Below, in pieces: positions 1-4,348 of a stretch of DNA of 6,519 bases (positions within the stretch are counted from its first letter, which is position 1; every line of letters starts with the position of its first letter). The DNA is from Pseudomonadota bacterium (GTDB lineage: Bacteria; Desulfobacterota; Desulfovibrionia; Desulfovibrionales; Desulfovibrionaceae). The notes beneath the pieces were generated by a model. The model was not told the DNA's origin. It was given only the letters and a program-made list of their open reading frames with translations, and searched no databases. The stretch is from NCBI GenBank assembly GCA_023426275.1, contig JAFABC010000260.1:1-6519 (forward strand), in the 5' to 3' direction. A program made the position numbers and the translations under genes.

Positions 1-29
1 ATTTTCGCCTGGCTTTGCCAGGCGAAAAT
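1..29. repeat. Perfect 13-bp hairpin with TTT loop, downstream of the leftward operon
   Basis: Bases 1-13 are exactly complementary to bases 17-29, around the loop TTT at 14-16. The stem centre is GC-rich (CGCCTGGC), and the outer ends are T-tract on the left and A-tract on the right. That polarity is opposite to a classical intrinsic terminator (A-tract, stem, T-tract), and the element reads the same on both strands. It lies 125 bp past the stop of the NifU-like gene, so it may still end or stabilise that transcript, or be an extragenic repeat. A similar element (T-tract, CC[A/T]GGC, TTT, GCC[A/T]GG) is cut by the right edge of the window. Confidence 0.75.
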
Positions 30-78
30 CGCGCAACCAAACAGGCGCAGGCCCCGCCACGAGACGCCCGGCACCCCG

Positions 79-133
79 TCCCCCCTTTCGGGAGGGTCCG
101 GGAGGGGCAGTGCCCCTCCCGGCCGCCGGAGGC
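79..133 (-). repeat. Intergenic GC-hairpin repeat, copy A
   Basis: Read on the minus strand, just after the NifU-like gene, this is GCCTCCGGCGGCC (121-133), then a hairpin, then GGACCC (94-99). The stem pairs 98-108 with 112-122, 11 bp perfect, with a 3-base loop. A weaker C-run/G-run pair at 80-96 follows, comparable to the second hairpin in copy B. The unit starts 21 bp beyond the stop codon and points away from the gene, as copies C and D do with their genes. No U-tract follows, so a standard intrinsic terminator is not shown. It may act as a 3'-end stabiliser or be a BIME-like extragenic repeat. Confidence 0.7.
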
Positions 134-153
134 ATTCTTTTCTTTATCTCTTC

Positions 154-600
154 TCAGTTCGCGCGGTGTTGCCAGCGGGCCACGGCTTCCTGCACGGCCT
201 CGACGGCCAGTCGGGCGTGGGCGCGGGCTTCCCGGGGAAAATCGCCCAGGATGGCGGGAATGTCCCGATGGGTCATGACGGCGGCCTCGTCGAGGCCCTT
301 GCCATGGGCCCAGTGGGCGGCGGTGGCGGCGGCGATCATGATGGACGGGCAGCCCTCGGCGTCGAAATCCGTTTCCACGATGGTTTCCCCGTAGATGCCC
401 AGGGCAATGGAGATGCGGTTGCCGTCGGCGTCGCATACGGTGGCCACGGTCGTCGGCATGAGCAGGCTGTGGGGGTGCCTGGCGTCGTGCCAGAGGTGGA
501 GGGCCTTTTCGCCAAAGGTGGCGAGCAGTTCGGCCTGACGTTCCGGGTCGGGGGCCTCCGCCGACGAACCGGAGGCGGTCTGTTCGTGCTGTGTCATCAT
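154..600 (-). CDS. NifU/IscU N-terminal-like iron-sulfur scaffold homologue lacking the third cysteine
   Basis: The 148-residue product aligns by eye with the IscU/NifU N-terminal fold. Residues about 62-100 (ISIALGI, then DFDAEGCPSIMIAAATA) match the region around IscU Cys37 and Cys63, and residues 103-142 match the following helices (GKGLDEA, then the segment ending in AHARLAVEAVQEAV). Cys56 and Cys84 occupy the first two ligand positions. At the third position, where IscU has His-Cys, this protein has His128-Ala129, so the usual three-cysteine site is incomplete. Canonical scaffolds assemble [2Fe-2S] clusters in the cytosol; this one may bind a cluster differently or only bind partners. 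The start at 600 is chosen because AGGA at 608-611 lies 7 bases upstream. An in-frame ATG at 642 has no good ribosome site. It is the last gene of the leftward series. Family call is fairly secure; function is not. Confidence 0.8.
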   Translation of the reverse strand: MMTQHEQTASGSSAEAPDPERQAELLATFGEKALHLWHDARHPHSLLMPTTVATVCDADGNRISIALGIYGETIVETDFDAEGCPSIMIAAATAAHWAHGKGLDEAAVMTHRDIPAILGDFPREARAHARLAVEAVQEAVARWQHRAN

Positions 601-663
601 GGTGTGGTCCTGGGTTGCGAGCGTGTTGCCTGCGAAAGCCATTGCCGGGGGTGCGCCTGCGGG

Positions 664-951
664 TCAGGCGCGAAGGCGCGGCCGCCGGTCGACGACGTGC
701 GCGGGCCGCGCGTCCGGGCGCGCACCGGGGACGGCGCGCGGCGGGGTCAGGCGCGGCTGTCCGGTGACGGCGTCACGGGAAAAATACACGTACCAGGTCC
801 CGCCGGTGGCGGCGGCAGGACGCCGGGAGGTCGGGGCGCGCCGGCCGAAGAGCCCTTCGGTCAGGCGCGCGCATACGCCATGGACGCGATCGGCAAGGGC
901 TACGGCGCAAAACGCAAACAGAAACTCGGTAAACGCCAGTCGCAGGTCCAT
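664..951 (-). CDS. Small hypothetical protein, possibly membrane-associated at its N-terminus
   Basis: I do not recognise this 95-residue protein. An excellent ribosome site (GAGGAGG, 5 bases before the ATG) and a gap of only 23 bp after the uspA stop support it as a real gene in the same transcript. Residues about 5-22 (LAFTEFLFAFCAVALADR) are hydrophobic and could form a membrane or amphipathic helix. A short TWYVYFSRDAVTGQPRL-like segment follows around residues 52-68, and the tail is rich in Pro, Arg and Ala and probably disordered. The same frame stays open far upstream through uspA, but that upstream part is an overlap artefact. A quickly diverging lineage-specific protein is the likeliest explanation. 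The end is 63 bp from the NifU-like start. Confidence 0.6.
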   Translation of the reverse strand: MDLRLAFTEFLFAFCAVALADRVHGVCARLTEGLFGRRAPTSRRPAAATGGTWYVYFSRDAVTGQPRLTPPRAVPGARPDARPAHVVDRRPRLRA

Positions 952-974
952 GGCATCCTCCTCGGGTGAAAGGT

Positions 975-1871
975 TCAGGTTTCCACGTCGACGACCACCG
1001 TGTCCGGGTCGCCGGAAGCGGCCTTGACGATCAACACGGGACACGGGGCCAGGGCCAGCACGCGTTCGGCCACGCTGCCGAGCATCAGCCGGCGCAGGCC
1101 GCTTTTGCCGTAGGAGCCGAGCACGAGGCAGCCGGCCCCGATCTCGGCGGCAAAGCCGGCGATGGCCCGGTAGGGCGCGCCTTCCAGCACGGTGGCCAGG
1201 GCCTTCACGTCCCTGGCCTGGGCGGCCTTGACCACGGCGCTCATGGCCACGAGGGCCCGGCGCTTGATGTCCTCGAAAATGCCGTAAATCAGGTTGCGGT
1301 CCACGGGCACGTCCACCACGGACAGGACGTCCAGCTCGCCGGCGTAGGCGGCGCACAGGCCGATGGCCCGTCCGGCGGCGTCGAGGCTCTGGCGCGAGCC
1401 GTCCACGGCCGTGACCACCCGGGTGAAATCGAGTTTGGCCCCTTCGGGCACCACCAGCACGTCGCAGGGGCTGTAGCCGATGACCTTGGCCACGTTGCGC
1501 CCGAGCAGCACGCGTTCCATGAAGGCGCGCCGGGCGTCGCCGATGACGATGAGGCTGGCTTCCTCGCCCTCGGCCACGTCGATGAGGCGTTCGAAGGCCT
1601 CGCCGGATTCGAGCACCTTTTTCAGCGGCAGTCCGGCCCTGGCCGCCATGTCCGAGGCCTCTTCCATGGCTTGTTCGAAGGGGCGGGCCAGTTCCCGGCG
1701 CTCGTCGGCGTGCTCGATGCGTTCCAGGCCGTCGAGTCCCGGCGACACGGCCACGGCCACCAGTCGGCCTCGCAGCGAGGCGGCCAGCACCATGGCCTGC
1801 TCGAAGGCCCCCCGGGAGGCCGGCGAGCCGTCGAGACCGACGACGATGGTCTTGGGGCGATGCATCCGCAT
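975..1871 (-). CDS. Tandem-domain universal stress protein (UspA family)
   Basis: The 298-residue protein has two UspA domains, about residues 7-142 and 149-283. Each begins with a TIVVGLDGS- or VVTAVDGS-type strand and ends with a CPVLIV-like strand. Domain 2 has the ATP-binding signature G-x2-G-x9-G-S (Gly252, Gly255, Gly265, Ser266). In domain 1 the equivalent is Gly111, Arg114, Gly124, Arg125, so that nucleotide site looks degenerate. UspA proteins are cytosolic dimers that respond to energy, oxidative or envelope stress, often as ATP-dependent switches. The ATG at 1871 is preceded by GAGGA about 8-9 bases upstream. Methionine 3 is a possible but less well-spaced start. It follows the permease after a 175-bp spacer with hairpin repeats, so transcription may be continuous or partly separated. 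Confidence 0.93.
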   Translation of the reverse strand: MRMHRPKTIVVGLDGSPASRGAFEQAMVLAASLRGRLVAVAVSPGLDGLERIEHADERRELARPFEQAMEEASDMAARAGLPLKKVLESGEAFERLIDVAEGEEASLIVIGDARRAFMERVLLGRNVAKVIGYSPCDVLVVPEGAKLDFTRVVTAVDGSRQSLDAAGRAIGLCAAYAGELDVLSVVDVPVDRNLIYGIFEDIKRRALVAMSAVVKAAQARDVKALATVLEGAPYRAIAGFAAEIGAGCLVLGSYGKSGLRRLMLGSVAERVLALAPCPVLIVKAASGDPDTVVVDVET

Positions 1872-1885
1872 GGGCTGTTTCCTCG

Positions 1886-1942
1886 GCCTCCGGCGGCCAG
1901 GGCGCTGCCCTGGACCCGTTGGGGGGCATGATGCCCCCCAAA
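1886..1942 (+). repeat. Intergenic GC-hairpin repeat, copy B (inverted relative to uspA)
   Basis: The unit starts with GCCTCCGGCGGCC (1886-1898). It then has a hairpin pairing 1897-1903 with 1907-1913 around GCT, the motif GGACCC (1912-1917), and a second large palindrome pairing 1919-1929 with 1931-1941. Unlike copies A, C and D, which trail the 3' end of a gene, its conserved end faces the start of uspA. On the uspA strand that end, GGCCGCCGGAGGC, lies about 14 bases before the start codon and supplies a GGAGG string just ahead of the likely ribosome site. The hairpin could affect uspA translation or mRNA processing, but this is inference. Confidence 0.7.
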
Positions 1943-1950
1943 CCCCCTCG

Positions 1951-1978
1951 CCGGAAAAGGCACATTGTCTCTTTCCGG
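1951..1978. repeat. Small inverted repeat between copies B and C
   Basis: CCGGAAA at 1951-1957 is matched by TTTCCGG at 1972-1978, with 14 bases between. It lies at the middle of the region bounded by the facing repeats B and C, so the whole 1886-2026 segment is built of nested inverted repeats. No reading frame there is convincing, and I see no good promoter for uspA. Confidence 0.45.
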
Positions 1979-1992
1979 TATCCTTTGATTCC

Positions 1993-2026
1993 GGGGGGGA
2001 TTATCCCCCCCCCGGCCGCCGGAGGC
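1993..2026 (-). repeat. Intergenic GC-hairpin repeat, copy C
   Basis: On the minus strand, 20 bp after the permease stop codon, the repeat reads GCCTCCGGCGGCC (2014-2026). A G-run/C-run hairpin follows, pairing 1993-2001 with 2003-2011 around one central base. The GGACCC motif of the other copies is replaced by GGAATC. Orientation relative to the upstream gene matches copies A and D. It could end or attenuate the permease transcript before uspA, but there is no U-tract. Confidence 0.65.
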
Positions 2027-2046
2027 TCTTTTTGATTTCTGCGCGG

Positions 2047-3096
2047 CTAGGCTCCGCTCTCCAGCCGTCTGGCCTTGAACATGGAGGCCAGGATGATGCC
2101 CGCGCCGATCAGCAGGGCCACGACCATGATGCCGAAGCTGGTCTTGGTCAGGACGGACACGGTGGTGTCGCCGAAGTTGGTCAGGGCGAGCTTGTCCAGG
2201 TACTTGGGCATGGCCAGGAAGCGGCTCAGGGCCACGATGAGCATGATGACGGCCATGACCATCTTGATCATGTATTCCTTGACGTAGGTGGTGCCGATGG
2301 CGCCGAGCTGCACGCCGAAGAGCGAGCCGCCCAGGATGATGAGGGTCAGCCGGATGTCCACCATGCCGTAGTAGGCCCAGATCAGGGTGCCGCCAAGGCC
2401 CATGACGAAGGCGATGACCAGCTCGGAGGCGGAGGCGACGATGCTCGTGACGCCGATGACGTACATGAGGCCGGGCACGCCGATGAAGCCGCCCACGGCG
2501 ATGGTGGCGGCCAGCATGCCCGTGGCCAGGGCGACGGGGATGAGGAACCACATGGAGATGCGCACGCCGGCCCGCTTGAAGGTCATCATGGGCCACAGTT
2601 CGATGGCCTGGAGGCGCTTGCTCAGGGTGTTGCCCTTGTCGGCATCGGCTTCGCCGCCGTTGCGGGAGAGCCGCAGGGCGTCGCGCATGACGAAGCTGCC
2701 CACGGTGAGCAGGACGGTGACGAAGGCCAGGCTGACGTAGAGGTTGGAGCCGGCCTCGCCCCATTTGGCCAGGATGATGGTCTGGACCTTGATGCCGACC
2801 TGGACGCCGATTTCAGCGAAAAGTCCCATGATGACGCCGAGTTTGACGTCGACCTGGCCGTAGCGGAAGCGCTTGATGGAGCCGACCAGGGCTTTGGGGA
2901 ATTTGTGGCACATGTTGCTGGCCACGGCCACCGGGCCGGGAACGCCGAGGCTCATCATGCCCGGCGTGAGCACGAAGGCGCCGCCGGAGCCGATAAAGCC
3001 GCTGACCAGCCCGCCGATGAAGCCGACCAGGAACAGAAAAATGACGGAATACAGATTCAGATCGATAAACGAAATCATTTCGCCAGCGCCATGCAT
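2047..3096 (-). CDS. TauE/SafE-family permease (sulfite/organosulfonate exporter-like)
   Basis: This 349-residue integral membrane protein has about ten hydrophobic segments, roughly at residues 14-33, 36-50, 84-104, 118-136, 182-202, 204-222, 224-243, 248-268, 276-293 and 318-339. The family's glycine-rich repeat appears in both halves: GFIGSGGAFVLTPGMM at 33-48 and GGFIGVPGLMYVIGVTS at 202-218, as expected from an internal duplication. A charged loop (about 138-178) separates the halves. The family (COG0730) moves sulfur anions or organic acids across the inner membrane. In a sulfate reducer, sulfite, sulfonate or sulfate are plausible substrates, but sequence alone does not decide substrate or direction. 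The start at 3096 has GGAGG 8 bases upstream; Met7 has no comparable site. It follows the small membrane protein by 91 bp, probably in one operon. Confidence 0.92.
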   Translation of the reverse strand: MHGAGEMISFIDLNLYSVIFLFLVGFIGGLVSGFIGSGGAFVLTPGMMSLGVPGPVAVASNMCHKFPKALVGSIKRFRYGQVDVKLGVIMGLFAEIGVQVGIKVQTIILAKWGEAGSNLYVSLAFVTVLLTVGSFVMRDALRLSRNGGEADADKGNTLSKRLQAIELWPMMTFKRAGVRISMWFLIPVALATGMLAATIAVGGFIGVPGLMYVIGVTSIVASASELVIAFVMGLGGTLIWAYYGMVDIRLTLIILGGSLFGVQLGAIGTTYVKEYMIKMVMAVIMLIVALSRFLAMPKYLDKLALTNFGDTTVSVLTKTSFGIMVVALLIGAGIILASMFKARRLESGA

Positions 3097-3187
3097 GTCC
3101 GAAACCTCCGGAGCCGTGTTGATGCCCGTTTGCGGCGCGCTGTCGCGCCTGCCAGTTGCGTCGTGTCAGCCTGTGTCGCGTCGGGGG

Positions 3188-3496
3188 TTAGGCGCTCACC
3201 CGGGCGGCGGCGCGCTCGTCCTTGCGCTGGCCGGTCGTGACCGTGGCCTGCTTCTTGGCCCCGACACTCTTGGAGGCCTCGATGCCGAGCGCCGACCAGA
3301 ACGCGCCGGCGAAGCTGCCGTGCACATAGGAGAACAGGAAGACGGTGATGACCGGCACCACGGCATAGAAGCCGCCCTTGGCCGACAGGGTGGTGATGAA
3401 GTCGGTGTGGGTGAAGACCGCCGCATACAGGGCGATGGCGGCGGCGCCGAAGACAACCGTGCGGGCCACATTGCGTTGACGCGTTCTCTCGGACAT
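3188..3496 (-). CDS. Small two-helix membrane protein, partner-like neighbour of the permease (internal start of a longer frame)
   Basis: Starting at the ATG at 3496, this frame encodes 102 residues. A basic N-terminus (SERTRQRN) leads to a helix at about 12-29, a TDFITT-containing loop, a second helix at about 42-58, then the semi-conserved-looking stretch YVHGSFAGAFWSALGIEA (57-74) and a Lys/Arg/Ala-rich tail. The ribosome site GGGAGG at 3503-3508, 6 bases before the ATG, is one of the best in the window and argues that this protein is made separately. The same frame is continuous with the upstream USP-like domain, so a longer fused product is also possible. Position directly before the TauE-like gene suggests an accessory subunit. 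I do not know a tested function. Confidence 0.75.
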   Translation of the reverse strand: MSERTRQRNVARTVVFGAAAIALYAAVFTHTDFITTLSAKGGFYAVVPVITVFLFSYVHGSFAGAFWSALGIEASKSVGAKKQATVTTGQRKDERAAARVSA

Positions 3497-3994
3497 GGAT
3501 AACCTCCCAGGGTTTCGCTGTTGCATGCTCTGCCGGCTCCGGTCGTCGCCGCCGTGCCCGCCGGCCACATCCAGGCCGAATACGGGCACCGGCGATCGCC
3601 GGGCCACGTCCTCAATCCCGATGGCCGGATCGAGCACCACGAAGTCGATGCGCCGGCCGCCATGCACGATGGCCAGCACCGCCTCGGCCGCCTTGCCTGT
3701 GGCCGTGACGTGTTCGAAGCCGATCCGGCGTTGTCTCGCCTTCTCCCCGAACGCGGCCGCGTCGCCGGCGGCGCCGGCGGCAAAGCGTTCGCGTCTGGAG
3801 AGTCTGTCGCCGTAGCGGGGCAGCGTATCCAGGTAGACGGCCAGGACGCCAAGGCTCAGCCGGTCGGCCACGCCCAGGGCGTAGTCGGCCAGCCCTTCGT
3901 CGACGGCCATGCCCCGGATGACCACCAGCACCTGGTGGGGGCGCTCCCGGCCCGGCATGTCGCGGCGTTGGTCCATGGCGGTGTCTTCCTGCAT
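3188..3994 (-). CDS. Degenerate universal-stress-like domain, in frame with the small membrane protein (fusion or missing stop)
   Basis: This 268-residue frame is the first of the leftward operon. Residues 20-143 resemble a UspA fold, with strands at 21-28 (QVLVVIRG), 48-57, 116-125 (IDFVVLDPAI) and 134-143 (SPVPVFGLDV). The ATP signature G-x2-G-x9-G-S/T and its helix are absent, so this is probably a non-nucleotide-binding USP. A polar linker (144-166) contains no stop codon and runs into Met167, the start of the small membrane protein. Either the two are fused, tethering a cytosolic USP domain to the membrane, or the upstream stop codon was lost. The start at 3994 is favoured by GAGGG 6 bases upstream. 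The frame extends to a TTG at 4039 without a good site, and Met7 (3976) has a weaker AGGA. A sigma-54-like promoter ends about 36 bp upstream. Confidence 0.65.
   Translation of the reverse strand: MQEDTAMDQRRDMPGRERPHQVLVVIRGMAVDEGLADYALGVADRLSLGVLAVYLDTLPRYGDRLSRRERFAAGAAGDAAAFGEKARQRRIGFEHVTATGKAAEAVLAIVHGGRRIDFVVLDPAIGIEDVARRSPVPVFGLDVAGGHGGDDRSRQSMQQRNPGRLSMSERTRQRNVARTVVFGAAAIALYAAVFTHTDFITTLSAKGGFYAVVPVITVFLFSYVHGSFAGAFWSALGIEASKSVGAKKQATVTTGQRKDERAAARVSA
3503..3508 (-). promoter_or_regulatory. Strong internal ribosome binding site (GGGAGG)
   Basis: GGGAGG stands 6 bases before the ATG at 3494-3496, although the surrounding frame is open from upstream. It decides that the small membrane protein can be translated on its own, whether or not a USP-membrane fusion is also made. 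Confidence 0.7.
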
Positions 3995-4040
3995 GTCGTT
4001 CCCTCGTTTCCTGAGTCGTTGCTCAGCTGCCCCTTTCAAA

Positions 4041-4055
4041 ACAAGTTGCGTGCCA
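4041..4055 (-). promoter_or_regulatory. Sigma-54-type -24/-12 promoter of the leftward operon
   Basis: On the minus strand the sequence is CTGGCACG-CAAC-TTGT-T. The sigma-54 consensus is YTGGCACG-N4-TTGC-W, so every fixed position matches except the C of the -12 GC, which is T. The spacing of GG to G is correct. A start site near 4030 would give a leader of about 36 bases before the ATG at 3994. The element is followed upstream by an A/T-rich segment and palindromes at enhancer-like distances. Found by eye; no start-site data were available. Confidence 0.6.
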
Positions 4056-4112
4056 GATTGGGAAAAAATTATTATTTACTGATTTTATTGATGAATTGTG
4101 TGAAAATGAAAA
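4056..4112. promoter_or_regulatory. A/T-rich segment with partial IHF-like core
   Basis: This stretch is much richer in A and T than anything else in the window, with runs such as AAAAAATTATTATTT. It contains TTGATG (4088-4093), resembling the TTGAT core of an IHF site, but the second half of the consensus is poor. It lies between the sigma-54-like element and the palindromes, where DNA bending by IHF commonly helps enhancer-bound activators reach the promoter. It might instead hold a weak sigma-70 promoter: on the minus strand TTTTCA, 17 bases, AATAAA. Confidence 0.35.
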
Positions 4113-4134
4113 ACTGACTGACAGCTCAGTCAGT
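4113..4134. promoter_or_regulatory. Perfect 9-bp inverted repeat, regulator binding site
   Basis: ACTGACTGA (4113-4121) and TCAGTCAGT (4126-4134) are exact inverted copies separated by CAGC. Such TGACTGA/TCAGTCA palindromes are typical of TetR-type operators, but the distance (about 93 bp upstream of the likely sigma-54 start) would also suit an activator. The right half recurs 34 bp away as GCTCAGTCAGGATTG (4158-4172), against GCTCAGTCAGTATTG at 4124-4138. No regulator gene lies in the window. Confidence 0.65.
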
Positions 4135-4135
4135 A

Positions 4136-4168
4136 TTGCGATATGCAACGCCTGAGTGCTCAGTCAGG
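4136..4168. promoter_or_regulatory. Second and third palindromes: TTGC-N5-GCAA and an imperfect CTGAG/CTCAG site
   Basis: TTGC at 4136-4139 and GCAA at 4145-4148 form a palindrome with a 5-base centre, the same design as TGTTGC-N5-GCAACA near lon (4244-4260). Next to it, CCTGAGTGC (4151-4159) faces TCAGTCAGG (4160-4168), matching in 7 of 9 pairs. The three centres (about 4123.5, 4142 and 4159.5) are spaced about 18 bp apart, suggesting co-operative or overlapping binding by one or two regulators. Confidence 0.5.
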
Positions 4169-4224
4169 ATTGATTGTCCCTAAGTGCCGTTTTTCACGTC
4201 TCATTTCGAAACGGCGTTACAGAT

Positions 4225-4265
4225 CGCAACACCGGCTTTGTCGTGTTGCAATCCGCAACACCGGC
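4225..4265. promoter_or_regulatory. Triple GCAACAC/GTGTTGC repeat upstream of the receiver-Lon gene
   Basis: CGCAACACCGGC occurs twice (4225-4236 and 4254-4265), 29 bp apart. Between them lies GTGTTGC (4243-4249), the inverse of both. The middle copy can pair with the left copy (10-base loop) or the right copy (5-base loop), but not both. As DNA, TGTTGC-N5-GCAACA looks like a dimer site for an NtrC-family activator or other helix-turn-helix protein. As RNA it could form alternative hairpins if the lon transcript starts upstream. It lies 84-124 bp before the lon start codon. Confidence 0.5.
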
Positions 4266-4289
4266 GCTTTCGCCCCGAGCGGCCGCCAT

Positions 4290-4319
4290 TTGCCCGGGCC
4301 GCCCGTTTGGCGCTAGATT
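4290..4319 (+). promoter_or_regulatory. Weak sigma-70-like promoter candidate for receiver-Lon
   Basis: TTGCCC (4290-4295), 18 bases, then TAGATT (4314-4319): each box matches the sigma-70 consensus in 4 of 6 positions. The spacing suits the start codon at 4349, but the match is marginal in this GC-rich setting. No better candidate was seen by eye. Confidence 0.2.
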
Positions 4320-4336
4320 GCCGCACATCCGTCCCC

Positions 4337-4342
4337 AAGGAG
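4337..4342 (+). promoter_or_regulatory. Ribosome binding site that fixes the receiver-Lon start
   Basis: AAGGAG is followed by 6 bases and the ATG at 4349. Homology to Lon also begins only after this point, so the in-frame extension back to 4184 (55 codons) is rejected. Confidence 0.85.
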
Positions 4343-4348
4343 CAGGCC

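Noticed and set aside
601..642. Earlier ATG (642) for the NifU-like gene
   Set aside because: No Shine-Dalgarno at useful spacing, and the extra 14 residues are outside the family's fold; the ATG at 600 has AGGA 7 bases upstream.
664..1965. Long 433-codon minus-strand frame covering uspA and its upstream spacer
   Set aside because: Arg/Gly-rich shadow of uspA in another frame. Only its last 95 codons, with their own strong ribosome site, look real.
79..2026. Possible CRISPR array from recurring GC hairpins
   Set aside because: Copies are few, irregularly spaced, in both orientations and differ in stem sequence; there are no uniform spacers or cas genes.
1480..3240. 586-codon plus-strand frame antisense to uspA and the permease
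   Set aside because: His/Asp/Gly-rich mirror translation of GC-biased genes with no recognisable domain; it crosses the intergenic repeats.
3995..4039. TTG start at 4039 for the USP-like gene
   Set aside because: It would lie at or above the predicted transcript start and next to the -12 element, and ATG 3994 has a GAGGG site.
4308..4322. Sigma-54-like TGGCGC...TTGCC just upstream of lon
   Set aside because: GG and GC are separated by 9 bases instead of the strict 10, so the element is unlikely to be functional as read.
4184..4348. In-frame N-terminal extension of the receiver-Lon to an upstream ATG
   Set aside because: No ribosome site at 4184, composition is unlike Lon, it overlaps regulatory repeats, and AAGGAG directly precedes the ATG at 4349.
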